A stretch of DNA of 64,000 nucleotides from the NCBI GenBank assembly GCA_036675265.1, contig JAKFFJ010000057.1, positions 12,287 to 76,286 on the forward strand. Direction: 5' to 3'. The translations under genes were made by a program, and so were the position numbers. The notes under the pieces are model-generated. The model worked only from the letters and a program-made list of their open reading frames with translations, was not told the origin of the DNA and made no database searches. Below, in pieces: positions 33,495-41,457 of this stretch (the stretch's first letter is position 1; every line of letters begins with the position of its first letter). This stretch comes from CAMPJU01 sp036675265. GTDB lineage: Bacteria; Pseudomonadota; Gammaproteobacteria; Xanthomonadales; Xanthomonadaceae.

Positions 33495-33525
33495 GGAACG
33501 GCGGCTTCGGCCGCCGTTCCCTTTT
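33495..33525 (+). terminator. UUCG-loop intrinsic terminator after POT transporter
   Basis: Perfect 11-bp stem GGAACGGCGGC / GCCGCCGTTCC closed by TTCG and followed by CTTTTG. One of the clearest terminators in the window. Confidence 0.9.
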
Positions 33526-33550
33526 GAGCCGTCCTTCCCGACCCCCGTAC

Positions 33551-33556
33551 TACAAT
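33551..33556 (+). promoter_or_regulatory. -10 box for hppD
   Basis: TACAAT 36 bases before the ATG. This gene has a normal leader with GAGGAG (33581-33586) as ribosome-binding site, unlike the leaderless candidates. Confidence 0.5.
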
Positions 33557-33592
33557 GACGGGGTTTCCCGGCGTACCGAAGAGGAGTTCCCC

Positions 33593-34693
33593 ATGAGCGC
33601 GCAAGCCGCCTCCACAGGCCCGAACCTGGGCATGGAAGTCACCACGTTCGAGAACCCGATGGGCATCAACGGGTTCGAGTTCGTCGAGTTCGCCGCGCCG
33701 GAGGGCCAGGGCCCGCGGATGCGCGGGTACCTCGAGCGCCTGGGCTTCACCGCCGTCGCCCGCCATCGGGACCGCGCCATCACCCTGTTCCGGCAGGGCA
33801 CGATCAATTTCCTGCTCAACGAGGCACCCGGTTCGTTCGCGGCCGGCTTCGCTGCCGAGCACGGGCCGTCGGCCTGCGGCTTCGCCATCCGGTTCCGGAA
33901 GCCGGCGGCCGAGGTGCTCGCGCACGTGCTCGCCAATGGCGGCGCCAAGGCGGACGACAAGCCGGAGACGGGCGCGATCAACGCGCCGGCGATCAAGGGC
34001 ATCGGCGACTGCATGCTGTACCTGGTCGACGACGGCAGCCCGGATGTCTATGCCGACTACGAACCGTTGCCCGGGGTGGACCAGCACCCGAAGGGCTTCG
34101 GCCTGACCTTCATCGACCACCTGACCCACAACGTGTTCCTCGGGAACATGAAGACCTGGTCGGACTACTACGAGAAGCTGTTCAACTTCCGCGAGATCCG
34201 CTACTTCGACATCAAGGGCGCCAAGACCGGGCTGCTGTCGAAGGCGATGACGGCGCCGGACGGCGTGGTGCGGATCCCGCTCAACGAGTCGTCCGACGAG
34301 AAGTCGCAGATCAACGAATACCTGCGCGACTACAAGGGCGAGGGCATCCAGCACATCGCGCTGTTCACCGACGACATCTACGCGTCGGTGGAACAGATGC
34401 GTGCGGCGGGCGTCGAGTTCCTCGACACGCCCGACAGCTATTTCGAGGTGATCGACCAGCGCGTGCCGAACCATGGCGAGGACGTGCCGCGCCTGGCCCG
34501 CAACAAGATCCTGATCGACGCGGACCAGGAAACGAAGAAGCGCCTGCTGCTGCAGATCTTCACCCAGAACGCCTTCGGCCCGATCTTCTTCGAGATCATC
34601 CAGCGCAAGGGCAACGAAGGCTTCGGCGAGGGCAACTTCCAGGCCCTGTTCGAATCCATCGAGCGCGACCAGATGAAGCGCGGGGTGCTTTAA
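33593..34693 (+). CDS. hppD: 4-Hydroxyphenylpyruvate dioxygenase
   Basis: 366-residue Fe(II) enzyme converting 4-hydroxyphenylpyruvate to homogentisate. The iron ligands are seen in FIDHLTHNV (His), GIQHIALFTDDI (His) and FFEIIQRKG (Glu) near the C-terminus, with two VOC-fold halves. A GAGGAG Shine-Dalgarno precedes the ATG. hmgA, the next step, lies 124 bases downstream, beyond an AT-rich inverted repeat. Confidence 0.96.
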   Translation: MSAQAASTGPNLGMEVTTFENPMGINGFEFVEFAAPEGQGPRMRGYLERLGFTAVARHRDRAITLFRQGTINFLLNEAPGSFAAGFAAEHGPSACGFAIRFRKPAAEVLAHVLANGGAKADDKPETGAINAPAIKGIGDCMLYLVDDGSPDVYADYEPLPGVDQHPKGFGLTFIDHLTHNVFLGNMKTWSDYYEKLFNFREIRYFDIKGAKTGLLSKAMTAPDGVVRIPLNESSDEKSQINEYLRDYKGEGIQHIALFTDDIYASVEQMRAAGVEFLDTPDSYFEVIDQRVPNHGEDVPRLARNKILIDADQETKKRLLLQIFTQNAFGPIFFEIIQRKGNEGFGEGNFQALFESIERDQMKRGVL

Positions 34694-34705
34694 GAGCATT
34701 TTTTT

Positions 34706-34793
34706 GCCACAGATGACACAGATGAACACGGATAAGGCAGAGCAATAGCCAACTGTTTTTGCTCTATCTGTGTTCATCTGTGAAATCTGTGGC
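34706..34793. repeat. AT-rich long inverted repeat between hppD and hmgA
   Basis: GCCACAGATGACACAGATG... pairs with the end ...CATCTGTGAAATCTGTGGC; the arms are about 40 bases with a few mismatches and one small insertion. Words such as CACAGATGAACAC recur. It is far lower in GC than its surroundings. A T-run (TTTTTTT) just precedes it. It resembles dispersed CCACAGATG repeats seen in varied bacteria and could act as a hairpin or terminator in the operon. Confidence 0.8.
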
Positions 34794-34817
34794 TGACAGG
34801 CTTTTTCGGGGAGCGCC

Positions 34818-36107
34818 ATGGCTGAGTACATGTCGGGGTTCGGGAACGCGTTCGAGACCGAGGCGGTCGCGGGCACGTTGCCGGTGGGACGGAACTCGCC
34901 GCAGCGCGTGGCGCATGGCCTGTATGCCGAGCAGCTGAGCGGCACCGCGTTCACCGCGCCGCGCAGCGAGAACCGGCGCAGCTGGCTGTACCGGATCCGC
35001 CCGGCGGCGATGCACGGCGCGTTCGAGCCGTTCGAACAGCCGCGGCTGCACAACGACTTCGCCGCGGGGCCGGTGACGCCGGACCAGCTGCGCTGGGACC
35101 CGTTGCCGCTGCCCGCGCAGCCGACGGATTTCGTAGAAGGCCTGTTCACGATGGCGGGCAACGGCTCGCCCGCGGCGCTGCACGGCGTCGGCATCCACCT
35201 GTACGCCGCGAACCGCGACATGCAAGGGCGCTATTTCTACGACGCGGATGCGGAACTGCTGGTCGTGCCGCAGCTGGGCCGCCTGCGGATCGCGACCGAG
35301 CTGGGCGTGCTGGAGGTCGAGCCGCAGGAGATCGCGCTGATCCCGCGCGGCATCCGCTTCCGGGTCGAGCTGCCCGACGGCGAGGCCCGCGGCTATGTCT
35401 GCGAGAACTTCGGTGCGCTGCTGCGGTTGCCGGACCTGGGCCCGATCGGCAGCAACGGCCTGGCGAATCCGCGCGACTTCCTCACGCCCGTCGCGGCCTA
35501 CGAGGACACCGAAGGCGGGTTCGAACTCGTGGCGAAGTTCCAGGGGCACCTGTGGCGCGCCGGCATCGGCCATTCGCCGCTCGACGTCGTCGGCTGGCAC
35601 GGCAACTACGCACCCTGCAAGTACGACCTGCGCCGCTTCAACACCATCGGCTCGATCAGCTTCGACCACCCGGATCCGTCGATCTTCCTGGTGCTGACCT
35701 CGCCCAGCGACACGCCCGGCGTGGGCAACCTGGATTTCGCGGTGTTCCCGCCGCGCTGGCTGGTGGCGCAGGACACGTTCCGCCCACCCTGGTTCCACCG
35801 CAACGTCGCCAGCGAATTCATGGGCCTGGTGCACGGGGCGTACGACGCCAAGGCCGAGGGCTTCGCCCCCGGCGGCGCATCGCTGCACAACTGCATGACG
35901 GGGCACGGCCCGGATGCGGCGACCTTCGACAAGGCGAGCCAGGCCGACCTGTCGAAGCCGGACGTCATCACCGACACGATGGCCTTCATGTTCGAGGCGC
36001 GCGCGGTGATCCGGCCGACGACGCAGTCGCTGGCGGCAGCGCATCGCCAGCGCGACTACCAGGCGTGCTGGGCGGGACTGGCGCGCCGGTTCACGCCGCC
36101 GGCCTGA
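34818..36107 (+). CDS. hmgA: Homogentisate 1,2-dioxygenase
   Basis: 429-residue Fe(II) ring-cleaving enzyme giving maleylacetoacetate. It begins YMSGFGNAFETEAVAG, the family N-terminus. The active-site stretch with PPWFHRNVASEFMGLVHG (iron ligands His and Glu) and GGASLHNCMTGHGPD (His) is complete. GGGGAG precedes the ATG. It follows hppD; maiA and fahA, which complete the pathway, are 22 kb away. Confidence 0.96.
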   Translation: MAEYMSGFGNAFETEAVAGTLPVGRNSPQRVAHGLYAEQLSGTAFTAPRSENRRSWLYRIRPAAMHGAFEPFEQPRLHNDFAAGPVTPDQLRWDPLPLPAQPTDFVEGLFTMAGNGSPAALHGVGIHLYAANRDMQGRYFYDADAELLVVPQLGRLRIATELGVLEVEPQEIALIPRGIRFRVELPDGEARGYVCENFGALLRLPDLGPIGSNGLANPRDFLTPVAAYEDTEGGFELVAKFQGHLWRAGIGHSPLDVVGWHGNYAPCKYDLRRFNTIGSISFDHPDPSIFLVLTSPSDTPGVGNLDFAVFPPRWLVAQDTFRPPWFHRNVASEFMGLVHGAYDAKAEGFAPGGASLHNCMTGHGPDAATFDKASQADLSKPDVITDTMAFMFEARAVIRPTTQSLAAAHRQRDYQACWAGLARRFTPPA

Positions 36108-36113
36108 CTGCGC

Positions 36114-37388
36114 ATGACCCGACGCCACCGCGCCCGGCGACAGGGCACCATCGTCGCCCTGCCGCGCCCCGCCGCGGCGGCGGTCCAGGCGATGCAGCGG
36201 TTCCTCCACCTGGAGGCTTCCGGCGGCATCCTGCTCATCGGCGCCGCAATCGTCGCGCTGGTGATGGCGAACTCGCCGCTCGAGGAGTTCTACGACCACT
36301 TCCGCGAACTGCCCGTCATCGTCAAGGTGGGCGCCTTCGAGATCGCCAAGCCGCTGCTGCTGTGGATCAACGACGGCCTGATGGCGGTCTTCTTCCTGCT
36401 GGTGTCGCTGGAGATCAAGCGCGAGGCCATGAGCGGACAGCTCTCGTCGCGGGCGCAGGTGATGATGCCGGTGATCTGCGCATTCGCCGGCGTGCTGGTC
36501 CCGGCCCTGATCTATGCCGGCTTCAACGCGGGCGATGCGGATGCCATGCGGGGCTGGGCGATTCCCACCGCCACGGACATCGCGTTCGCGCTGGGCGTGC
36601 TGTCGCTGCTGGGCTCCCGCGTGCCCCTGGGCATGAAGGTCCTGTTGTCGACGATCGCGGTGGTCGACGACCTGGTCGCGATCCTGATCATCGCCGTGTT
36701 CTATTCGCATGGCCTGTCGGTCGGCGCACTGGGTTGGGCCACGGCAGCGATCGTGGCGATGTTCGTGCTCAACCGCCGCGGCGTCACCGCGCTGACGCCG
36801 TACCTGCTGCTTGGCGCGTTCCTCTGGATCTGTGTGCTCAAGTCGGGCGTCCACGCCACGCTGGCTGGCGTGGCCACGGGCCTGCTGATCCCGCATGCGC
36901 GCCGCCGCGACATGGACGGCGACGGCATCGCCGACGACAGCGACCAGACGCCGCTCGAGGAGCTCGAGCACGCGCTGCATCCCTGGGTCGCCTACCTGAT
37001 CCTGCCGCTGTTCGCGCTGGCCAATGCGGGCCTGGCGCTGGGCGACTTCACGCGCGAGGACCTCGCCTCGGCCGTGCCACTGGGCATCGCCGCGGGCCTG
37101 GTGCTGGGCAAGCCGGTGGGCATCGTCGGGGCGGCGGTCATCGCGCGCGCACTCGGCATCGCCAGGTTCCCCGACGGGATGGGGTTGAAGGCGATGATCG
37201 GGCTGGGCCTGCTGTGCGGCGTCGGTTTCACGATGAGCCTGTTCATCGCAGGCCTGGCGTTCGGCGGAGCAGGGGAACAGTTCGCCGGCAGCGTGCTGGG
37301 CGTGCTGATGGCGTCCACGGTGGCCGCGGTGATCGGCTACGCATGGTTGCGCGCCGTGCTTCCGGCACGGGCGCCACCCGAAGACTGA
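36114..37388 (+). CDS. nhaA: Na+/H+ antiporter NhaA with acidic loop insertion
   Basis: 424-residue antiporter. Transport residues lie in TATDIAFALGVLSLLG and STIAVVDDLVAILIIA (the Asp pair equivalent to E. coli D163/D164), and LEHALHPWVAYLILPLFALANAG is conserved. Just before that segment is an insertion D266-MDGDGIADDS-D277 in the cytoplasmic loop that reads like a Ca2+-binding EF-hand/thrombospondin-3 loop. Usual NhaA proteins have only a short linker. It starts 6 bases after hmgA, and a 2-base gap separates it from the epimerase gene. Confidence 0.93.
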   Translation: MTRRHRARRQGTIVALPRPAAAAVQAMQRFLHLEASGGILLIGAAIVALVMANSPLEEFYDHFRELPVIVKVGAFEIAKPLLLWINDGLMAVFFLLVSLEIKREAMSGQLSSRAQVMMPVICAFAGVLVPALIYAGFNAGDADAMRGWAIPTATDIAFALGVLSLLGSRVPLGMKVLLSTIAVVDDLVAILIIAVFYSHGLSVGALGWATAAIVAMFVLNRRGVTALTPYLLLGAFLWICVLKSGVHATLAGVATGLLIPHARRRDMDGDGIADDSDQTPLEELEHALHPWVAYLILPLFALANAGLALGDFTREDLASAVPLGIAAGLVLGKPVGIVGAAVIARALGIARFPDGMGLKAMIGLGLLCGVGFTMSLFIAGLAFGGAGEQFAGSVLGVLMASTVAAVIGYAWLRAVLPARAPPED

Positions 37389-37390
37389 CC

Positions 37391-38251
37391 ATGCCGGCCG
37401 CGCTGGTGTTCGGCGCCACGGGCCAGATCGGCCGGCCGTTGCTCGGACGGCTGCGCGCGGCCGGCTGGGACGTCGTCGCGGTCTCGCGCACGCCACGGCG
37501 CGAACCGGGCACCTGCTGGGTGCAGGGCGCCTTTCCGTCGCTCGGCGCCATCCCCGGCAGGTTCGACGCCGTCTTCAGTTGCGGGCCGCTCGACCACTTC
37601 GGTGCGTGGTACGCCGCGCATGGCGCGGGCATTCCCCGCGTGGTCGCGTTCGGGTCGACCAGCGTGCTGGTGAAGCATGCCTCCGCCGATGCAGCGGAGC
37701 GGGCGCTGGCCGCCCGCTTGTCGGAGGGGGAAGCCGCGGTGTTCGCCGGTGCGCTGCGGCACGGCGCGTCGGCGACCCTGCTGCGGCCGACACTCGTCTA
37801 TGGCGCCGGCGTCGACCGCACGCTCACCCGGATCGCCGCGCTGGCCAGGCGGTGGCGCCTGTTCCCGTTGCCGCGCGACGCCGTGGGCCTGCGCCAGCCC
37901 GTGCACGTGGACGACCTGGCCGCGGCGGCCGTGGCCGCGCAAGCCGCGACGGCCGCACATGACCGCGCGTATGCGCTCCCCGGGGGAGAGGCGCTGCCGT
38001 ACCGGGACATGGTCGCCCGGGTGCTGTCGCTGCTGGACCCGCCGGCGCGGGTGCTGGCATTGCCCGCGCCGCTCTTCCGGTGCGTGCTGGCGCTGGCGAG
38101 GATGACGGGCGCCGCAAGCGGCTTCGGGGGCGCGGCCAGCGCGCGCCTGCACGAGGACCTGGTGTTCGATGCCGGTCCCGCGCGGGACGACTTCGGCTAC
38201 GCCCCGCGCGCGTTCACGCCGACCGCGCCCATGTTCGAACCGCCGCGCTGA
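37391..38251 (+). CDS. NAD-dependent epimerase/dehydratase-like protein
   Basis: 286 residues of extended SDR type. The nucleotide motif GATGQIGRPLL (GxxGxxG) is at residues 8-18; FGSTSVLVK holds the Ser and RQPVHVDDLA is typical of the substrate half. The classical YxxxK is not obvious, so catalysis is uncertain and it may be an atypical SDR (NmrA/YeeZ-like). It is tightly behind nhaA and convergent with the DMT transporter gene. Confidence 0.8.
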   Translation: MPAALVFGATGQIGRPLLGRLRAAGWDVVAVSRTPRREPGTCWVQGAFPSLGAIPGRFDAVFSCGPLDHFGAWYAAHGAGIPRVVAFGSTSVLVKHASADAAERALAARLSEGEAAVFAGALRHGASATLLRPTLVYGAGVDRTLTRIAALARRWRLFPLPRDAVGLRQPVHVDDLAAAAVAAQAATAAHDRAYALPGGEALPYRDMVARVLSLLDPPARVLALPAPLFRCVLALARMTGAASGFGGAASARLHEDLVFDAGPARDDFGYAPRAFTPTAPMFEPPR

Positions 38252-38258
38252 CGGGCCT

Positions 38259-39146
38259 TCAGATGTCGCGCGGCAGCGGCACGGGCCTGGACTTCGCCTT
38301 CGCCCGCAACGCGATCAGCAACACGCCGCCCAGCACCATCGCACCGCCGATCCACAGGTTCGGCCCGGGCCGGTCGCCCCAGAAGACGATCCCCAATGCC
38401 ACGGCGAACACCGGCGTGAGCAGCAGCCACGGCGTCACCAGGGCCACCGGGTGGCGCTGCACCAGCACGTAATACAGCCCGTGCCCGAGCAGCGAGGAGA
38501 ACAGCGCCGAATACACCACGCCGCCCCAGCCGATCCACGTCGCATCGGCGAGCGACTGCACGCTGCCCGGCTCGAACGCCAGGCTGATCGCCACCAGCGG
38601 GCCCACGCCGATGATCGCGGTCCAACCCTGCGCGCTGACCATGCCCAGGCCGACCAGCCGGCGCATCAGCACCGTGCCGATCGCCAGGAACAGCGACGAC
38701 ACCAGCATCACGGCCAGCGCCACCGGTTGCGCGAGCACGAGCGGGTCGAAACCGAGCACCAGCACGCCCGCGAAGCTGGTGGCGATGGCCAGGCCGGTGC
38801 GCCAGGCGAACCGCTCGCCCAGGAGCCACCACGCGAGCAGCGCCGCCATTGGCACGTAGCTCTGCATCACGATCGCGGGCGACGACAGGTCCCCTGCCAG
38901 GCGCAGCGCCAGGAAGCTCAGGCCGAAATGCAGGACGCCGTTGCACAGGGCCACCGCGACCAGCCGCGGCCACTGCCCGGGCGACGGCGCGCGGACGAAC
39001 GGTGCGAGCACCGCGACCAGCAGCCCCAGCCGCAGCGCGGTGAACATGAAGGGCGGGATCTCGCGCAGCGCATGCGCCGAAGTGAGGAAGTTGAACGCCC
39101 ACGCCACGCAGATCAGCAGCACCAGCCCCAGGTCACGCGAACTCAC
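38259..39146 (-). CDS. DMT superfamily (EamA) transporter
   Basis: 295 residues with ten predicted helices in two EamA repeats (VLLICVAWAFNFLTSAHALREIPPF and LFLAIGTVLMRRLVGLG... halves). The fold exports metabolites or amino acids; close relatives are labelled YedA/RhaT-like or O-acetylserine/cysteine exporters, but the substrate cannot be assigned. A REP-like repeat lies upstream between it and the DUF962 gene. Confidence 0.87.
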   Translation of the reverse strand: MSSRDLGLVLLICVAWAFNFLTSAHALREIPPFMFTALRLGLLVAVLAPFVRAPSPGQWPRLVAVALCNGVLHFGLSFLALRLAGDLSSPAIVMQSYVPMAALLAWWLLGERFAWRTGLAIATSFAGVLVLGFDPLVLAQPVALAVMLVSSLFLAIGTVLMRRLVGLGMVSAQGWTAIIGVGPLVAISLAFEPGSVQSLADATWIGWGGVVYSALFSSLLGHGLYYVLVQRHPVALVTPWLLLTPVFAVALGIVFWGDRPGPNLWIGGAMVLGGVLLIALRAKAKSRPVPLPRDI

Positions 39147-39161
39147 GGCCGCGCGGCTGCC

Positions 39162-39184
39162 GTAGGAGCGGCGTGAGCCGCGAT
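39162..39184 (+). repeat. REP-like repeat
   Basis: GTAGGAGCGGCGTGAGCCGCGA, matching the reverse complement of 50463-50484 at 21 of 22 bases. It lies in the gap between a DMT transporter start and the DUF962 gene stop. Confidence 0.7.
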
Positions 39185-39192
39185 CCGCACCC

Positions 39193-39678
39193 TCAGTAGC
39201 TCCAGCCCAACCGCCGGTACACCTTCGACAGCAGCCACGCCGGCCCCACCAGCAGGTAGGTCAGGTCCGTCAGGAAACTCGGCCGCCGACCCTCGACCTT
39301 GTGGCCGATGAACTGCGCGACCCACGCAACGACGAACACGGTGACCGCGGCCCACAGCAGCCGTTCCGTGCCGAGCCAGTCGTGCAGCCAGCGCGTGAGC
39401 CATGCCATCGCCACCAGCACCGCCAGCATGCCCAGGCCCAGCGACCGCGACGCGCGGTAATAGAACATCCAGGCGGCGAACATCGCGAGTGCGGACCACA
39501 ACCCCGCGTTGAACCAGGTCCCCGGCACCGGGATGCACCACAGCAGCGCCACCACGCTCCACAGGATCGCCGGCACGGCCAGCCAGTGGATCGCCACGTT
39601 GGTGGGGTGCCGATGGTCGGCGGCATAGCTGGCGAACCAGCGGTCGATGGGGCGTTCGACGGCGTCGTGGGTGGCCAT
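39193..39678 (-). CDS. Mpo1-like/DUF962 membrane protein
   Basis: 161 residues with four or five membrane helices. DUF962/Mpo1 motifs are HRHPTNVAIHWLAVPAI (two His, near residues 21-34) and QFIGHKVEGRRPSFLTDLTYLLVGPAWL near the C-terminus (third His). Yeast Mpo1 is a dioxygenase that alpha-oxidises 2-hydroxy fatty acids; the bacterial role is inferred by homology of motifs. The ATG at 39678 is preferred to one 57 bases upstream because the family starts near here. It follows purC by 10 bases. Confidence 0.85.
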   Translation of the reverse strand: MATHDAVERPIDRWFASYAADHRHPTNVAIHWLAVPAILWSVVALLWCIPVPGTWFNAGLWSALAMFAAWMFYYRASRSLGLGMLAVLVAMAWLTRWLHDWLGTERLLWAAVTVFVVAWVAQFIGHKVEGRRPSFLTDLTYLLVGPAWLLSKVYRRLGWSY

Positions 39679-39688
39679 GCGCGATCCT

Positions 39689-40579
39689 CTATTCGATGCC
39701 GGCCAGCCGCTGCAGCGCTTCGGCGTAGCGGGCACGGGTGCGTTCGATCACTTCGGGCGGCAGCCGCGGTCCCGGGGCGGTCTTGTCCCAGTCCAGCGTC
39801 TCCAGGTAGTCGCGCACGATCTGCTTGTCGTAGCTCGGCGGACTCGTGCCGACGCGGTATTCGTCGGCGGGCCAGTAGCGCGACGAGTCCGGGGTCAGCA
39901 TCTCGTCCATGACGTGCAGGCGCCCGTCGGCGTCGGTGCCGAACTCGAACTTGGTGTCGGCCAGCAGGATGCCGCGTGCGGCGGCATGGGCCGCCGCGAA
40001 CTGGTACAGCCGCAACGTCGCGTCGCGCACCTGTTCGGCCAGGTCCGCGCCGACGATGCGCACCATCGTGTCGAAGTCGATGTTCTCGTCGTGGTCGCCG
40101 ACCGCGGCCTTGGTCGAGGGCGTAAACACCGGCTGCGGGAGCTGCTCGGCCTGGCGCAGCCCGTCGGGCAGGGCGATGCCGCTGACCCGCCCGGTGCGCA
40201 GGTAGTCCTTCCAGCCGCTGCCGATCAGGTAGCCGCGCGCGATCGCCTCGACCGGCACCGGCTTGAGCTTCCTGGCGACCACGGCGCGGTCCAGGTAGGG
40301 CGCCGGATCGATGCCGCCGGGCAGCACCGACGCGACGTCGATGCCGGTCAGGTGGTTGCGCATCAGGTGCGCGGTGCGCCCGAACCAGAAGTTGCTGATC
40401 CGGGTGAGCATCTCGCCCTTGCCGGGGATCGGGTCGGGCAGCACCACGTCGAAGGCGCTCAGCCGGTCGGTCGCCACGATCAGCAGGTGGCCGTCGCCCA
40501 GGTCGAACACGTCGCGGACCTTGCCGCGATGGACGAGGTCCAGGCCGGGGAGCTCGGATTGGAGGAGGGGTCCTGCCAC
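39689..40579 (-). CDS. purC: SAICAR synthase (phosphoribosylaminoimidazole-succinocarboxamide synthase)
   Basis: 296 residues, the longer fungal/proteobacterial PurC form. Motifs: LVHRGKVRDVFDLGDGHLLIVATDRLSAFDVVLP (ATP-binding), VEAIARGYLIGSGWKDY and ILADTKFEFG, plus DEMLTPDSSRYWP. It catalyses the eighth step of purine synthesis. It is divergent from rpe (64 bases). Confidence 0.95.
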   Translation of the reverse strand: MAGPLLQSELPGLDLVHRGKVRDVFDLGDGHLLIVATDRLSAFDVVLPDPIPGKGEMLTRISNFWFGRTAHLMRNHLTGIDVASVLPGGIDPAPYLDRAVVARKLKPVPVEAIARGYLIGSGWKDYLRTGRVSGIALPDGLRQAEQLPQPVFTPSTKAAVGDHDENIDFDTMVRIVGADLAEQVRDATLRLYQFAAAHAAARGILLADTKFEFGTDADGRLHVMDEMLTPDSSRYWPADEYRVGTSPPSYDKQIVRDYLETLDWDKTAPGPRLPPEVIERTRARYAEALQRLAGIE

Positions 40580-40643
40580 GCGTGGCCCATCTGCGCCGGG
40601 CCGGCCAGTTTAGACTGGTCTTCCCAGCGGCAGGACGCACGCC

Positions 40644-41321
40644 ATGCAACCGACCGTCATCGCCCCGTCCATCCTCTCCGCCGACTTCGCCCGGCTGGGC
40701 GAGGAAGTGGACGCGGTGCTCGCCGCGGGCGCGGACTGGGTCCATTTCGACGTGATGGACAACCACTACGTGCCCAACCTCACCATCGGGCCGCTGGTCT
40801 GCGAGGCCCTGCGCCGGCATGGCGTGACCGCGCCGATCGACGTGCACCTGATGGTCCAGCCCGTGGACCGGATCGTCCCGGACTTCGCGAAGGCGGGCGC
40901 CAGCATGATCAGCTTCCATCCCGAGGCCAGCGCGCACGTGCACCGCACCGTGCAGCTCATCCGCGCGAACGGCTGCCAGGCGGGCCTGGTGCTCAACCCG
41001 GCCACGCCGGTCGAGGTGCTGGACTACGTGCTCGAGGACCTGGACCTGGTCCTGCTGATGTCGGTCAACCCGGGCTTCGGCGGGCAGGCCTTCATTCCAT
41101 CCACGCTGGAGAAGCTGCGGCGCGTGCGCGGGATGATCGACCGCAGCGGGCGCGACGTGCGCCTGGAGATCGATGGCGGGGTGAAGGCCGACAACATCGG
41201 CGAGGTTGCGGCGGCGGGCGCGGACACCTTCGTCGCGGGCTCGGCGATCTTCGGCGCCGACGACTACGCGGACGTGATCGGCCGGATGAAGGCCACCGTC
41301 GCCGCCACGCGGCGCGCATAA
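40644..41321 (+). CDS. rpe: Ribulose-phosphate 3-epimerase
   Basis: 225-residue TIM barrel that interconverts ribulose-5-phosphate and xylulose-5-phosphate. Signature segments are APSILSADFARLGEE, VHFDVMDNHYVPNLTIGP (metal His/Asp), HLMVQPV, LMSVNPGFGGQ and EIDGGVKADN. Length is as expected. The TAA stop runs directly into an A-tract and hairpin. Confidence 0.96.
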   Translation: MQPTVIAPSILSADFARLGEEVDAVLAAGADWVHFDVMDNHYVPNLTIGPLVCEALRRHGVTAPIDVHLMVQPVDRIVPDFAKAGASMISFHPEASAHVHRTVQLIRANGCQAGLVLNPATPVEVLDYVLEDLDLVLLMSVNPGFGGQAFIPSTLEKLRRVRGMIDRSGRDVRLEIDGGVKADNIGEVAAAGADTFVAGSAIFGADDYADVIGRMKATVAATRRA

Positions 41322-41347
41322 AAAAGCCGGCGCGTTTCGGCGCCGGC
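41320..41347 (-). terminator. Hairpin with minus-strand T-run after rpe
   Basis: Stem GCCGGCGC / GCGCCGGC (41326-41333 with 41340-41347) is preceded on the + strand by AAAAAA. On the minus strand this reads hairpin then TTTTTT, a canonical terminator for leftward transcription. A second small hairpin GGAGGC/GCCTCC follows at 41360-41377. The 136-base gap holds no gene. Confidence 0.6.
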
Positions 41348-41457
41348 CTGGAGAGAAGTGGAGGCAATCCCGCCTCCGTCGTTCGTCCCTGCGATGTGGC
41401 GCCATTGTGCGCGGCCACGGTGACGGGACCGTGACAGGCGACTGCTAGCCTGCGGGC

